This document shows positions 8,025 through 20,397 of a DNA stretch of 64,000 nt, piece by piece. The notes beneath the pieces were generated by a model. The model was not told where the DNA came from and made no database searches. It saw nothing but the letters and a program-made list of their open reading frames with translations. Where the stretch lies: NCBI RefSeq assembly GCF_900100965.1, contig NZ_FMUJ01000012.1:1-64000 (forward strand). The letters run 5' to 3'. Every line of letters starts with the position of its first letter. Position 1 is the stretch's first letter. The stretch comes from Variovorax sp. EL159 (GTDB taxonomy: Bacteria > Pseudomonadota > Gammaproteobacteria > Burkholderiales > Burkholderiaceae_C). Position numbers and translations under genes: made by a program.

Positions 8025-8837
8025 CTACTTTTGACAATTGGGGCAGTAGTAGGTGGAGCGCTGCCCCTGGCGCAGCTGCCGGATCGGCGTTGCACAAACC
8101 CGACAGGGCTCTCCAGCCCGGCCGTAAACGGTTGCTTCCAGTTGGAAATAACCGTTCTGCCCATCCACGTTGGAAAAGTCGCGCAGGGTGCTGCCGCCCT
8201 TCTCCACCGCCCGGGCCAGTATTTCGCGCACTGCGGCATGGAGCTTCGCGGCCCGCGGTCGGCTGATGCGCTCAGCCGAAAGCGTCGGCCGTATGCCGGC
8301 CATGAACAGCGCCTCGGAGGCATAGATGTTGCCCACGCCCACCACCACGTCGCCGGCCAGCAGCACCTGCTTGATGGCCGTCTTGCGCTTCTTGAGCCCG
8401 GCGTGGAACGCATCGAGGTCGAAGGCATCGCCCAGCGGCTCCATGCCGAGACCGCCGAGCAACTTGATGGCCCAGGGAGCGGTTTCGTCCTCCACGTAGA
8501 CCACGGCGCCGAAGCGGCGCGGATCGTTCAGTCGCAAGGTGCCGCGGTCGGTGACCAGATCGAAATGGTCGTGTGCGCCCGGCGGCGGCAGCGCCGCATC
8601 GAAACGCAGGCTGCCCGACATGCCCAGGTGCAGCAGCAGGATGCCGCGATCCAGGTCGATCAGCAGGTACTTGCCGCGACGCCGCACCTCGCGCACCTGC
8701 CGTCCGACCAGCGTTTCGGGCAACACCATCAACGCCCAGCGCAACGGTTTGCCAATGCGCACGGCATCGATGCGCGCGCCGGCAATGCGGTCGGCAATGC
8801 CGCGCCGGGTGACTTCGACTTCGGGTAATTCGGGCAT
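8025..8837 (-). CDS. mutM: Formamidopyrimidine-DNA glycosylase
   Basis: 270-aa bifunctional glycosylase/AP lyase that excises 8-oxoguanine and FaPy lesions. The N-terminal MPELPEVE supplies the catalytic Pro and Glu after Met removal. The C-terminal zinc finger has two CxxC pairs with 16 residues between them, and length is typical. It is divergent from the TPR protein gene with 81 bp between. It stands near mutY, so two enzymes of the 8-oxoguanine (GO) repair pathway lie close together here, separated by the dynamin-like gene. Confidence 0.96.
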   Translation of the reverse strand: MPELPEVEVTRRGIADRIAGARIDAVRIGKPLRWALMVLPETLVGRQVREVRRRGKYLLIDLDRGILLLHLGMSGSLRFDAALPPPGAHDHFDLVTDRGTLRLNDPRRFGAVVYVEDETAPWAIKLLGGLGMEPLGDAFDLDAFHAGLKKRKTAIKQVLLAGDVVVGVGNIYASEALFMAGIRPTLSAERISRPRAAKLHAAVREILARAVEKGGSTLRDFSNVDGQNGYFQLEATVYGRAGEPCRVCATPIRQLRQGQRSTYYCPNCQK

Positions 8838-8918
8838 GAAAAGTAAAGCTCTGCCGATCTGCAGCGTTGACGAAGCCCCACGCGGCGCTCGTTCAAATGG
8901 CTGGATTATTATGACCAG

Positions 8919-10769
8919 ATGAATCTATCGCTCCGCCGACACCGCCTTGCGGCGGCCGCGTCTCTTGCTCTTCTGGCCTGCGCAACTCATGCGCAATCTG
9001 CTTCGGATCCCGCCGCCTCGGGCAGCCCGGCGCCCGTCATCGAGCGCCCTGCGCCGCCGAAGCCGGCGGTGCGGGCCAAGGCGACCACCGCCAAGCAGGC
9101 CGCCGACCCCACGCCTCAACAATCGGCACTGACGGCCGACCTGTTCTACGAAATCCTGATGGGCGAGATGACGGCTCGCTCGGGCGATCCGGGCTCCGGT
9201 TATGCCCTGGTGCTCGACGCTGCCCGGCGACTGCGCGACGGCAAGCTGTTCCAGCGCGCCGTCGAGATCGCGCTGCAATCGCGCTCCGGCGACGCAGCGC
9301 TCGCCGCGGCCCGCGCCTGGCAGGAAACACTGCCCAGCTCGCGCGAAGCACGCCGCATCGAACTGCAGATTTTGATTGCGCTGAACCGCATCAGCGAGAC
9401 GGTCGAGCCCCTGCGCGCCGAAGTGGCGGCAACCTCGCAGATCGAGCGCCCATTGCTGATGGCCGTGATCGCGCGCAACTACTCGCGCGCCTCGGACAAG
9501 AAGCTGGCCGCCTCGGTGGTCGAGCAGGCCCTGGTCGATGAACTCAAGAGCCCCACCACCGGTGGGCTCGCGTGGGCCACCGTCGGGCGACTGCGCCTGA
9601 ACGCGGGCGATGTCTCCGGTGCGCTGGACGCCGCACGCAAGGGACAGGACATCGACCCGAGCTCCGACGCACCGGCCACGCTGGCGCTCGAAATGATCGA
9701 CCCCGGCCAGCCGCTCGCCGAGCCGATCGTGACGCGCTACCTCAACAACAACGCCAAGGCCTCGCCCGACCTGCGCATTGCCTATGCCCGCGTGCTGGTC
9801 GAGAACCGGCGTTTCAACGAAGCCACCACGCAGCTCCAGGCCGTGACCACATCGCGGCCCGAGCTGGCCGAGCCGTGGCTGCTGCTCGGCAGCCTGCAGA
9901 TGCAGGCCAAGCAGGACGCGGCAGCCGAGACGTCGATCAAGCGCTTCGTCGAACTGTCGGGAACCCCGGGCAAGGACGGGCTCGATGCCTCCGACCGCAA
10001 GCGCACCGTCTCGCAGGCCTACCTTGCCCTCGCCCAGCTGGCGGAGCGGCGCAAGGATTTCGCCGCCGCCGAGCGCTGGCTGGCGCGCGTCGACGGACCC
10101 GATGAAGTGGTGGCCGCGCAGAGTCGCCGTGCGGGCCTGCTGGCACGCCAGGGCAAGCTGGCGCAGGCGCGCGAAGTCATTCGCAACCTGCCCGAGCGCT
10201 CGCCCGACGACAAGAAGCAGAAGTTCCTCGCCGAAGTGCAGTTGCTGCGCGACGCAAAGCAATACCAGGCCGCCTACGACATGCTGGCCCGGGCGTCGGC
10301 CGCCGAACCGGATGACGGCGATCTGGTCTACGACCAGGCCATGATCGCGGAGAAGCTCAATCGCCTGGACGACATGGAGCGGCTGCTGCGCCGGCTGATC
10401 CAGCTCAAGCCCGACAACCAGAACGCGTACAACGCGCTGGGCTATTCGTTCGCCGATCGCAAGATCCGGCTCGACGAGGCGCGCACGCTGATCCAGAAGG
10501 CGGTGCAGCTCGCACCTGAAGATCCGTTCATTGCCGACAGCCTGGGCTGGGTCGAGTTCCGGCTTGGCAACACGGCGGAGGCCATCCGCATCCTCGAGGC
10601 GGCCTACAAGACACGGCCCGATCCGGAGATCGGCGCGCATTTCGGTGAGGTCCTGTGGAGCACCGGCCAGAAAGACCGCGCGGTCACGATCTGGAAGGAA
10701 GCCCTGCTGAGCGACGCCGAGAACGAGACCCTGCAGGAAACGCTCAAGCGCTTGCGGGTCAAGCCATGA
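8919..10769 (+). CDS. Exported tetratricopeptide-repeat protein
   Basis: 616-aa protein with an N-terminal export signal (basic MNLSLRRHRL, then a hydrophobic Ala/Leu core). Cleavage could be by signal peptidase I after THA, or lipoprotein-type at Cys21 (LLAC), and the sequence does not decide. Helical TPR-like repeats follow through most of the length, with the clearest run in the last 150 residues. The TGA overlaps the lolB ATG (10766-10769). Co-location with lolB suggests an envelope role, such as a scaffold in outer-membrane lipoprotein or envelope biogenesis, but that is inference. Confidence 0.8.
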   Translation: MNLSLRRHRLAAAASLALLACATHAQSASDPAASGSPAPVIERPAPPKPAVRAKATTAKQAADPTPQQSALTADLFYEILMGEMTARSGDPGSGYALVLDAARRLRDGKLFQRAVEIALQSRSGDAALAAARAWQETLPSSREARRIELQILIALNRISETVEPLRAEVAATSQIERPLLMAVIARNYSRASDKKLAASVVEQALVDELKSPTTGGLAWATVGRLRLNAGDVSGALDAARKGQDIDPSSDAPATLALEMIDPGQPLAEPIVTRYLNNNAKASPDLRIAYARVLVENRRFNEATTQLQAVTTSRPELAEPWLLLGSLQMQAKQDAAAETSIKRFVELSGTPGKDGLDASDRKRTVSQAYLALAQLAERRKDFAAAERWLARVDGPDEVVAAQSRRAGLLARQGKLAQAREVIRNLPERSPDDKKQKFLAEVQLLRDAKQYQAAYDMLARASAAEPDDGDLVYDQAMIAEKLNRLDDMERLLRRLIQLKPDNQNAYNALGYSFADRKIRLDEARTLIQKAVQLAPEDPFIADSLGWVEFRLGNTAEAIRILEAAYKTRPDPEIGAHFGEVLWSTGQKDRAVTIWKEALLSDAENETLQETLKRLRVKP

Positions 10770-11284
10770 CTTTCGCTGGCGGGGCGCTGAACGGCCGTCG
10801 TGCCGCGCTGTCCCTTGGGGGCGCGGCACTGCTCTGGATGACGGGCTGCGCCCAGTTGTCGGGTGGCTCGTCGGCCCCGAGGACATCGGACAGCTGGAGC
10901 GGCCGCATGTCGCTGCGCATCGAGAGCGAGCCGGTGCAGACCTTCGCCGCGCTGTTCGAACTCCGCGGCTCGCCCGAGACGGGCGACCTCACCCTCACAA
11001 CACCCATCGGCAGCACGCTTGCGCAGCTGCATTGGGCACCGGGCGAAGCCCTGCTCAAGGACGGCAGCAACACCCGGCGTTTCGACTCCGTCGATGCCCT
11101 GATCGAAGCGGCCACCGGCGCGGTCATTCCGGTCGGTGCGCTGTTCGGTTGGCTTGAAGGCCGCAACGAACCCGTGCCCGGCTGGAAACCCGACCTCGCG
11201 CAACTGGGCAACGGGCGCCTGCAGGCCGTGCGTGAATCGCCGAGCCCCAGGGCCGACCTGCGCATCGTGTTCGAGCGGTCATGA
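10766..11284 (+). CDS. lolB: Outer-membrane lipoprotein insertion factor LolB
   Basis: 172-aa lipoprotein that accepts lipoproteins from LolA and inserts them in the outer membrane. There is a signal with a lipobox ending in Cys (TGC, about residue 28). Then comes a WSGRMSLRIE strand typical of LolB, and the family-like mid segment LTLTTPIGSTLAQLHW. The start is fixed by the ATGA overlap with the TPR gene. The stop in turn overlaps the ispE ATG. The lolB-ispE-tRNA-prs order is common in beta- and gammaproteobacteria, which supports the call. Confidence 0.9.
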   Translation: MTFAGGALNGRRAALSLGGAALLWMTGCAQLSGGSSAPRTSDSWSGRMSLRIESEPVQTFAALFELRGSPETGDLTLTTPIGSTLAQLHWAPGEALLKDGSNTRRFDSVDALIEAATGAVIPVGALFGWLEGRNEPVPGWKPDLAQLGNGRLQAVRESPSPRADLRIVFERS

Positions 11285-12162
11285 AGGCGATCTACGACCT
11301 CCCCGCACCGGCCAAGCTCAACCTCTTCCTGCACATCACTGGCCGGCGGGATGACGGCTACCACCTGCTGCAATCGGTCTTCATGCTGATCGACTGGTGC
11401 GACACGCTGCATGTCGAGCTTCGTCGCGACGGCCAGTTGAGCCGCGAGGACCTCACGACCGAATTGCCGGCCGACGACCTGATCCTGCGCGCCGCACGTG
11501 CACTGCAGGCGTTTGCCGCACCCGGCCAGGGCGCGCACATTTCGGTCGCCAAGCACGTGCCGGCGCAGGCAGGCATGGGCGGAGGCTCTTCCGATGCCGC
11601 CACCTGCCTGCTGGCATTGAACCGGCTGTGGGGCCTGAACCTGCCGCTCGCACGCCTGGCCCACATCGGGTTGAAGCTGGGGGCCGACGTGCCCTTCTTC
11701 CTCGCGGGCCGCAATGCGTGGGTCGAAGGCATCGGAGAGGACGTTCGTCCGGTTACACTCCCTCCCGCGCACTTCGCGGTGGTCAAACCGCCCGAAGGAC
11801 TCGATACCCGATTAATTTTTTCTGCGCCCGATCTTGAACGTGCAACTCCTGTTGCTATAATCTCGGGCTTTGCTGCAGATAGCGAACAGCTTGAAGCTCC
11901 AAACTTGGGAAACCAGGTTTTCGACTTCGGCCACAACGATCTACAGCCGGTTGCTCAGCGGCTTTGCCCCGCGGTCACCGACGCCATCGAATGGCTCGGC
12001 GCCCAAGGATTGAAGGCCCGGATGACCGGATCCGGAAGCTCGGTGTTCGCGAAGATGCCGCAAGCGCCGCAGGACGCGGAACTGCTCGAAGCCCCCGAGG
12101 GCTGGCAGGTTCGTCAATGCAGCAATTTGGCTGTTCATCCTCTCTGGGGGTGGGCAACCTGA
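11281..12162 (+). CDS. ispE: 4-diphosphocytidyl-2-C-methyl-D-erythritol kinase
   Basis: 293-aa GHMP kinase of the MEP isoprenoid pathway, phosphorylating CDP-methylerythritol. The N-terminal PAPAKLNLFLHITGRRDDGY and the ATP-binding glycine loop AGMGGGSSDAA (about residues 98-108) are clear. Its start overlaps lolB by four bases. Codon use changes abruptly at about 11812-11925, where A/T-rich codons appear and a sigma70-like promoter is embedded. That promoter probably serves the downstream tRNA gene. Confidence 0.95.
   Translation: MKAIYDLPAPAKLNLFLHITGRRDDGYHLLQSVFMLIDWCDTLHVELRRDGQLSREDLTTELPADDLILRAARALQAFAAPGQGAHISVAKHVPAQAGMGGGSSDAATCLLALNRLWGLNLPLARLAHIGLKLGADVPFFLAGRNAWVEGIGEDVRPVTLPPAHFAVVKPPEGLDTRLIFSAPDLERATPVAIISGFAADSEQLEAPNLGNQVFDFGHNDLQPVAQRLCPAVTDAIEWLGAQGLKARMTGSGSSVFAKMPQAPQDAELLEAPEGWQVRQCSNLAVHPLWGWAT
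11834..11861 (+). promoter_or_regulatory. Sigma70-type promoter inside ispE for tRNA-Gln
   Basis: TTGAAC (11834-11839) and a consensus TATAAT (11856-11861) are separated by 16 bp, within an A/T-rich island of an otherwise GC-rich gene. The tRNA-Gln gene starts 371 bp downstream on the same strand. In E. coli the prs promoter region also lies in the neighbourhood of ispE. Position and near-consensus hexamers are seen; activity is inferred. Confidence 0.6.
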
Positions 12163-12231
12163 AGATAATCGGATCGGTTTTCGATTCGATGCGACATATA
12201 TCGGTTGGTGGTGAAAACCATCGACCCGTGT

Positions 12232-12308
12232 AGGGGAGTCGCCAAGCTGGTTAAGGCACTGGATTTTGATTCCAGCATGCAAAGGTTCGAATCCTTTCTC
12301 CCCTGCCA
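12232..12308 (+). tRNA. tRNA-Gln (anticodon TTG)
   Basis: 77-nt gene that folds into a full cloverleaf. The acceptor stem AGGGGAG pairs with CTCCCCT, the D stem GCC with GGC, and the anticodon stem CTGGA with TCCAG around loop TTTTGAT (anticodon TTG). The T stem AAAGG pairs with CCTTT around TTCGAAT. The discriminator is G and CCA is encoded. It lies between ispE and prs. Confidence 0.97.
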
Positions 12309-12320
12309 AATCTTCAAGAA

Positions 12321-12349
12321 CTGCGGCCCAACGGCCGCAGTCTTCTTTT
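12321..12349 (+). terminator. Rho-independent terminator after tRNA-Gln
   Basis: CTGCGGCC and GGCCGCAG form an 8-bp perfect stem with a 4-base loop, followed by TCTTCTTTT. It begins 12 bases after the tRNA. It would separate tRNA transcription from prs, which then needs a start signal within 12350-12448; I see no clear promoter there. Confidence 0.8.
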
Positions 12350-12448
12350 GCAGCCCACCCGCTGCAATAATCGGCGGCTCACCGGCCGCCACGCATCAGA
12401 AACCTTTTGGCGGCTTCCTAAGCCAATTCGCACTGCCGGGACGCGCTC

Positions 12449-13423
12449 ATGCAGGCTAATCACCCTGATTTCATGGTTTTCACCGGTAACGCCAATCCTG
12501 GCCTTGCCGCAGAAATCGCGCACAACCTCGGCACCTCGCTGGGCGCCGCACGCGTCGGTCGCTTCTCCGATGGCGAAGTCACTGTCGAGATCAACCAGAA
12601 CGTCCGGGCGCGCGACGTGTTCGTGGTGCAGTCGACCTGCGCACCGACCAACGAAAACCTGATGGAACTGCTGATCATGGTCGACGCGCTCAAGCGCGCT
12701 TCGGCCGAACGGATCAGCGCCGTGATTCCCTACTTCGGCTATGCCCGCCAGGACCGCCGCCCGCGTTCGAGCCGCGTGCCGATCTCGGCCAAGGTCGTGG
12801 CCAACCTGCTGGAAACCGTCGGCGTCGAGCGCGTGCTCACGATGGACCTGCACGCTGACCAGATCCAGGGTTTCTTCGACATCCCGGTCGACAACATCTA
12901 TGCGTCGCCAGTCCTCCTGGGCGACCTGCGCGCCAAGAACTACGAAGACCTGATCGTGGTCTCGCCCGACGTCGGCGGCGTGGTTCGTGCCCGTGCGCTG
13001 GCCAAGCAACTGAACTGCGACCTCGCCATCATCGACAAGCGCCGCCCGAAGGCCAACGTCAGCGAAGTCATGAACGTGATCGGCGAGATCGACGGCCGCA
13101 ACTGCGTGATCATGGACGACATGATCGACACGGCCGGCACGCTGGTCAAAGCGGCCGAAGTGCTGAAAGAGCGTGGCGCCAAGAGCGTCTACGCCTACTG
13201 CACGCACCCGATCTTCTCGGGTCCGGCCATCGAGCGCATCACGCAGGGCTCGGCCCTCGACGAAGTGGTCGTGACCAACACCATTCCTCTTTCCGATGCG
13301 GCCCTCGCCTGCGGAAAGATCCGCCAGCTCTCCGTGGCACCGCTGATCGCCGAAACGATCCAGCGCATTGCCAAGGGCGAGTCGGTGATGAGTTTGTTCT
13401 CGGACCAGGACAACCTGTTCTGA
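12449..13423 (+). CDS. prs: Ribose-phosphate pyrophosphokinase
   Basis: 324-aa class I PRPP synthase, making phosphoribosyl pyrophosphate from ribose-5-phosphate and ATP for nucleotide, His and Trp synthesis. The catalytic flexible-loop segment PYFGYARQDR, the KRRPKANVSEV segment and the PRPP-binding loop beginning VIMDDMIDTAGT (about residue 219 onwards) are all present. The length matches the family. A GC-rich hairpin follows the stop. Gene order with tRNA-Gln upstream and rplY-pth downstream is conserved in Burkholderiales. Confidence 0.97.
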   Translation: MQANHPDFMVFTGNANPGLAAEIAHNLGTSLGAARVGRFSDGEVTVEINQNVRARDVFVVQSTCAPTNENLMELLIMVDALKRASAERISAVIPYFGYARQDRRPRSSRVPISAKVVANLLETVGVERVLTMDLHADQIQGFFDIPVDNIYASPVLLGDLRAKNYEDLIVVSPDVGGVVRARALAKQLNCDLAIIDKRRPKANVSEVMNVIGEIDGRNCVIMDDMIDTAGTLVKAAEVLKERGAKSVYAYCTHPIFSGPAIERITQGSALDEVVVTNTIPLSDAALACGKIRQLSVAPLIAETIQRIAKGESVMSLFSDQDNLF

Positions 13424-13437
13424 TCTGAGCAAAAAGC

Positions 13438-13474
13438 GGGCTCCTCTCCCTTTCCGGGACAGGAGCCCTTGTTG
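13438..13474 (+). terminator. Hairpin between prs and rplY
   Basis: GGGCTCCT (13438-13445) pairs with AGGAGCCC (13461-13468) and is followed by a short, interrupted T stretch (TTGTT). The stem is strong but the T tract is weak. It may attenuate rather than end transcription before rplY. Confidence 0.55.
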
Positions 13475-13519
13475 AACCGGAGTCGCACTGGTCGCGGTGG
13501 ACTCTTACAGGAGCTAGTT

Positions 13520-14206
13520 ATGAAATTCGTCGCTTTTGAGCGCGCAAAGCAGGGCACGGGTGCGAGCCGCCGTCTCCGCGTTTCGGGCAAGACCCCCGGC
13601 ATCGTCTACGGTGGTGACACCCAGCCGCAACTGATCGAGATCGATCACAACGCGCTGTGGCACGCCCTCAAGAAGGAAGCCTTCCATTCGACCGTGCTCG
13701 AAATGGAACTCGGCGGCAACGTCAGCAAGGTGCTGCTGCGTGACGTGCAGTACCACCCGTTCCGCCAACTGGTGCAACACATCGACTTCCAGCGCGTCGA
13801 TGCCAAGACCCGCCTGACCATGAAGGTGCCCGTGCACTTCAAGGGTGAAGAAGAATCCGAAGCCGTCAAGATCGACCTGAACCTGGTCAACCACGTGACG
13901 ACCGAACTCGAACTGAACTGCCTGCCGAGCGATCTGCCCGAGTTCATCGAAGTCGACCTGTCGGGCCTGAAGAAGAACGGCACCGTCACGCTGAAGGACA
14001 TCAAGCTGCCCAAGGGCGTGAAGTGGGTCAGCCACGGCAAGGTGAACCCGGTGCTGGCTTCGGCCGTGTCGCCGGCGGCTGAAGAAGTCGACGCTCCCGC
14101 TGAAGGCGCTGCCGATGCAGCCGCCGCAGCAGCGCCGGCCGGCAAGGGTGGCAAGGCTGCGCCTGCAGCCAAGACCCCCGCTGCCAAGACGCCTGCCAAG
14201 AAGTAA
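13520..14206 (+). CDS. rplY: Large ribosomal subunit protein bL25 (CTC-type)
   Basis: 228-aa long-form bL25 that binds 5S rRNA. The N-terminal L25 domain (SGKTPGIVYGG, then LRDVQYHPFRQLVQHIDFQRV) is followed by the TL5/CTC beta domain. The tail is low-complexity and rich in Ala, Pro and Lys, from about residue 190. The ATG at 13520 has a CAGGAG site 7 bases upstream, and longer in-frame starts pass through the preceding hairpin. A strong terminator follows. Confidence 0.95.
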   Translation: MKFVAFERAKQGTGASRRLRVSGKTPGIVYGGDTQPQLIEIDHNALWHALKKEAFHSTVLEMELGGNVSKVLLRDVQYHPFRQLVQHIDFQRVDAKTRLTMKVPVHFKGEEESEAVKIDLNLVNHVTTELELNCLPSDLPEFIEVDLSGLKKNGTVTLKDIKLPKGVKWVSHGKVNPVLASAVSPAAEEVDAPAEGAADAAAAAAPAGKGGKAAPAAKTPAAKTPAKK

Positions 14207-14235
14207 TCTCTTCTTCGCAAGCGCGCGAAAGCGCC

Positions 14236-14267
14236 AAAAGGCCCGCCCCGTGCGGGCCTTTTGCTTT
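14236..14267 (+). terminator. Rho-independent terminator after rplY
   Basis: AAAAGGCCCGC (14236-14246) pairs with GCGGGCCTTTT (14252-14262) around a 5-base loop, followed by GCTTTTT. It lies 30 bases after the rplY stop and ends 24 bases before the pth start. Confidence 0.85.
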
Positions 14268-14290
14268 TTCGCGGCGGGATAATCCCGGCC

Positions 14291-14923
14291 ATGATCAAGC
14301 TGTTCGTCGGCCTCGGAAACCCGGGCCCTGAGTACGAAGCCACGCGGCACAACGCGGGCTTCTGGTGGATCGACGCCCTCGCGCGCGACTGGAAACTCAA
14401 CCTCGTGCCCGAGCGCGGCTACCACGGCCTCGCGGCGCGCGCCAACATCGGCGGCCAAAGCATCTGGCTGCTGGAGCCGCAGACCTTCATGAACCTGTCG
14501 GGCAAGTCGGTGGCCGCGCTCGCGCGCTTCTTCAAGATCGCGCCCGAAGAAATCCTCGTGGTGCACGACGAACTCGACGTGGTGCCCGGCCAGGTCAAGC
14601 TCAAGTTCGGCGGCAGCCATGCGGGCCACAACGGCCTGCGCGACATCCATGCGCAACTCGGCACCGGCGACTACTGGCGGCTGCGCCTGGGCATCGGCCA
14701 CCCCGGCGTGAAGTCGGAGGTCGTCAACTGGGTGCTCAAGAAGCCGCTGAAAGAACAACGTGAACTGATCGAGGACGCCATCGTCCGCACGCTGCACGCC
14801 ACGCCGGCGCTCGTGGCTGGCGAGATGGAAAAAGCGACCTTGCTGATTCACACGAGCAAACCGCCGCGGCCCAAACCGCCGCGACGGGAGCCCGGCGAAG
14901 GGGGCACGCCTGCCGCCACCTAG
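14291..14923 (+). CDS. pth: Peptidyl-tRNA hydrolase
   Basis: 210-aa enzyme that releases peptides from stalled peptidyl-tRNA. The N-terminal FVGLGNPGPEY includes Asn10, the catalytic His is at residue 20 (ATRHNAGF), and the Asp lies in VVHDELDV. The ATG at 14291 matches the usual family start MIKLFVGLGN. The last 20 residues are Pro/Arg/Gly-rich and extend slightly past the normal fold. Confidence 0.96.
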   Translation: MIKLFVGLGNPGPEYEATRHNAGFWWIDALARDWKLNLVPERGYHGLAARANIGGQSIWLLEPQTFMNLSGKSVAALARFFKIAPEEILVVHDELDVVPGQVKLKFGGSHAGHNGLRDIHAQLGTGDYWRLRLGIGHPGVKSEVVNWVLKKPLKEQRELIEDAIVRTLHATPALVAGEMEKATLLIHTSKPPRPKPPRREPGEGGTPAAT

Positions 14924-14959
14924 CCGGCCACGGGAGTGCAGGGAGGGAGAGAAATAAAA

Positions 14960-15451
14960 ATGAGGAAGAGAAGAACAAGAACAGGAAAGGCCTGGATCGC
15001 TATATTTTCAATAGCGTCCTGCCTCTGTTCCCTGGGCGTTTCCGCCCAGACATGGCGATGCGGCAACGCCTACTCCGATCGCCCCTGCGAAGGCGGCAAG
15101 ACGGTGAAGGTGGAAGACAACCGCAGCGACCAGGACCGCCGGGCGGCCGACTCCGGCACGCGCAGCGCCCGAACCCAGGCCGACCAGCTGGAACGCAGTC
15201 GGTTGTTCCAGGAGAAGGCAGCACACGACCGCGATCAGCAAGCGGCGCGGGAAGCCAGAAGCGCGGCCATGGCCGACAGGCGACTGGCATTGGCCGAGCA
15301 GAAATCCCGGGAGCGCGCGAGCAAGGCGGCCAGCGAGCCACGCAAGTCCAGCCTGAGCTTCACCGGCGCGCCGGGTGCCAAGGCAGCCGGCGATGCGCCG
15401 GCGCACAAGAAGAAAAAGAAGCGGAAGTCCGCCGGCTCAGACGCCGGCTGA
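14960..15451 (+). CDS. Secreted DUF4124-like protein
   Basis: 163-aa protein with a signal peptide (MRKRRTRTGK, then a hydrophobic core, cleavage after VSA). A short TWRCGNAYSDRPCEGGKTV block has the paired cysteines of DUF4124 domains. A highly charged helical middle, rich in Arg, Ala, Glu and Gln, ends in a Lys-rich tail. The ATG at 14960 is chosen because GGAGGGAG lies 10-16 bases before it. The end overlaps the convergent ferredoxin gene by 15 bases. Function is unknown. Confidence 0.7.
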   Translation: MRKRRTRTGKAWIAIFSIASCLCSLGVSAQTWRCGNAYSDRPCEGGKTVKVEDNRSDQDRRAADSGTRSARTQADQLERSRLFQEKAAHDRDQQAAREARSAAMADRRLALAEQKSRERASKAASEPRKSSLSFTGAPGAKAAGDAPAHKKKKKRKSAGSDAG

Positions 15452-15712
15452 AGCCGCCGTCACCTTGATCGCCGTGAGGCGCTGGTACTTCTGCATCAGC
15501 GTCTCGCGGCTTTCCACGTGCTCGGGGTTCAGGGGAATGCACGCCACCGGGCAGATCTGCACGCACTGCGGCTCGTCGAAGTGACCCACGCACTCGGTGC
15601 ACTTGTGCGGATCGATTTCATAGAAATCGGCGCCCATGTAGATCGCATCGTTCGGGCACTCGGGCTCGCAGACATCGCAGTTGATGCATTCGTCGGTGAT
15701 CATGAGGGCCAT
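15437..15712 (-). CDS. YfhL-family 2[4Fe-4S] ferredoxin
   Basis: 91-aa ferredoxin. The first cluster motif is CINCDVCEPECP (C-x2-C-x2-C-x3-C-P). The second, CTECVGHFDEPQC...CP, has the expanded spacing of the YfhL/FdxA group. It carries electrons in the cytosol; partners are unknown. The start MALMIT at 15712 is conventional, although the Gly-rich ribosome site is better spaced for the second ATG at 15703. It diverges from the dpp-like operon across 144 bp and converges on the DUF4124-like gene. Confidence 0.9.
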   Translation of the reverse strand: MALMITDECINCDVCEPECPNDAIYMGADFYEIDPHKCTECVGHFDEPQCVQICPVACIPLNPEHVESRETLMQKYQRLTAIKVTAASAGV

Positions 15713-16716
15713 CCCCCAATTATCGACGCGTCGGGCGCCGGGCCTCTTCGGGCCGCCTGGAGCCCCCGACCGCATCAGGGCGGCATGCCGGTTAGTGACA
15801 AAGGTCTCATAAGCGGCACGCTTGTTGCAGGAGTCAGTTATGCTGCGCCCCGCCCCATGAGTCTGTTTTTATTCAAGCGCCTCGCCACGTTGATCGGCAC
15901 GCTGATCGGCGCCTCCGTCATCGTTTTCCTGGTCCTGGAGATCCTGCCCGGCAACGCCGCGCAGATGCTCATGGGCCCGGACGCATCGCCCGAAGCCGTT
16001 GCGGCACTGGCGACCAAGCTCGGCCTCGACCAACCCGCGTGGACCCGCTACTGGCACTGGATCGGCGGCCTGCTCACCGGCAACCTGGGCGACAGCTACG
16101 CCTACAGCTCGCCCGTGCTCGACCTGATCCTCGAACGCCTGGCGCTGACCGTGCCGCTCGCGCTGCTGGCCATGACGCTGACCATCGTGATCGCCCTGCT
16201 GGTGGGCGTGACCGCTGCCGCCCGCCACAACAAGCTCGGCGACGTCGGCCTGATGGGGCTGGCGCAGGTCGGTGTCGCCATTCCCAATTTCTGGTTCGCG
16301 ATTCTTCTGATTCTCGTGTTCTCGGTGCAGCTGCAGTGGTTCTCCGCCGGTGGCTTCGAGGGCTGGGGCGAAGGCTTCTTCGCGGGCATCAAGTCGCTGC
16401 TGCTGCCGGCCCTGTCGCTGGCCGTGGTGCAGGCGGCGATCCTTGCGCGCATCACGCGCTCGGCCGTGCTCGAAGTGATGCGCGAAGACTTCGTTCGCAC
16501 CGCGCGCGCCAAGGGCGTGTCGCAGCGCGCCGTGCTGTGGACGCACGTGCTGCGCAACGCGATGATCCCGGTCATCACGGTGATGGGCATGCAGTTCTCC
16601 GAGCTGCTGGCCGGCACCATCGTGGTGGAGAACGTGTTCTACCTGCCGGGCCTGGGCCGGCTGATCTTCCAGGCCATCAGCAACCGCGACCTGATCGTGG
16701 TGCGCAACTGCGTGAT

Positions 16717-20393
<3,677 letters not shown>

Positions 20394-20397
<4 letters not shown>

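Noticed and set aside
8925..10886. 653-codon minus-strand frame opposite the TPR gene
   Set aside because: Pure antisense shadow. The plus strand has an export signal, TPR-like repeats and ATGA coupling to lolB.
12350..12448. AATAAT at 12366-12371 as a prs promoter -10
   Set aside because: No -35-like hexamer at 15-19 bp; the nearest TTGCAG is only 12 bp away.
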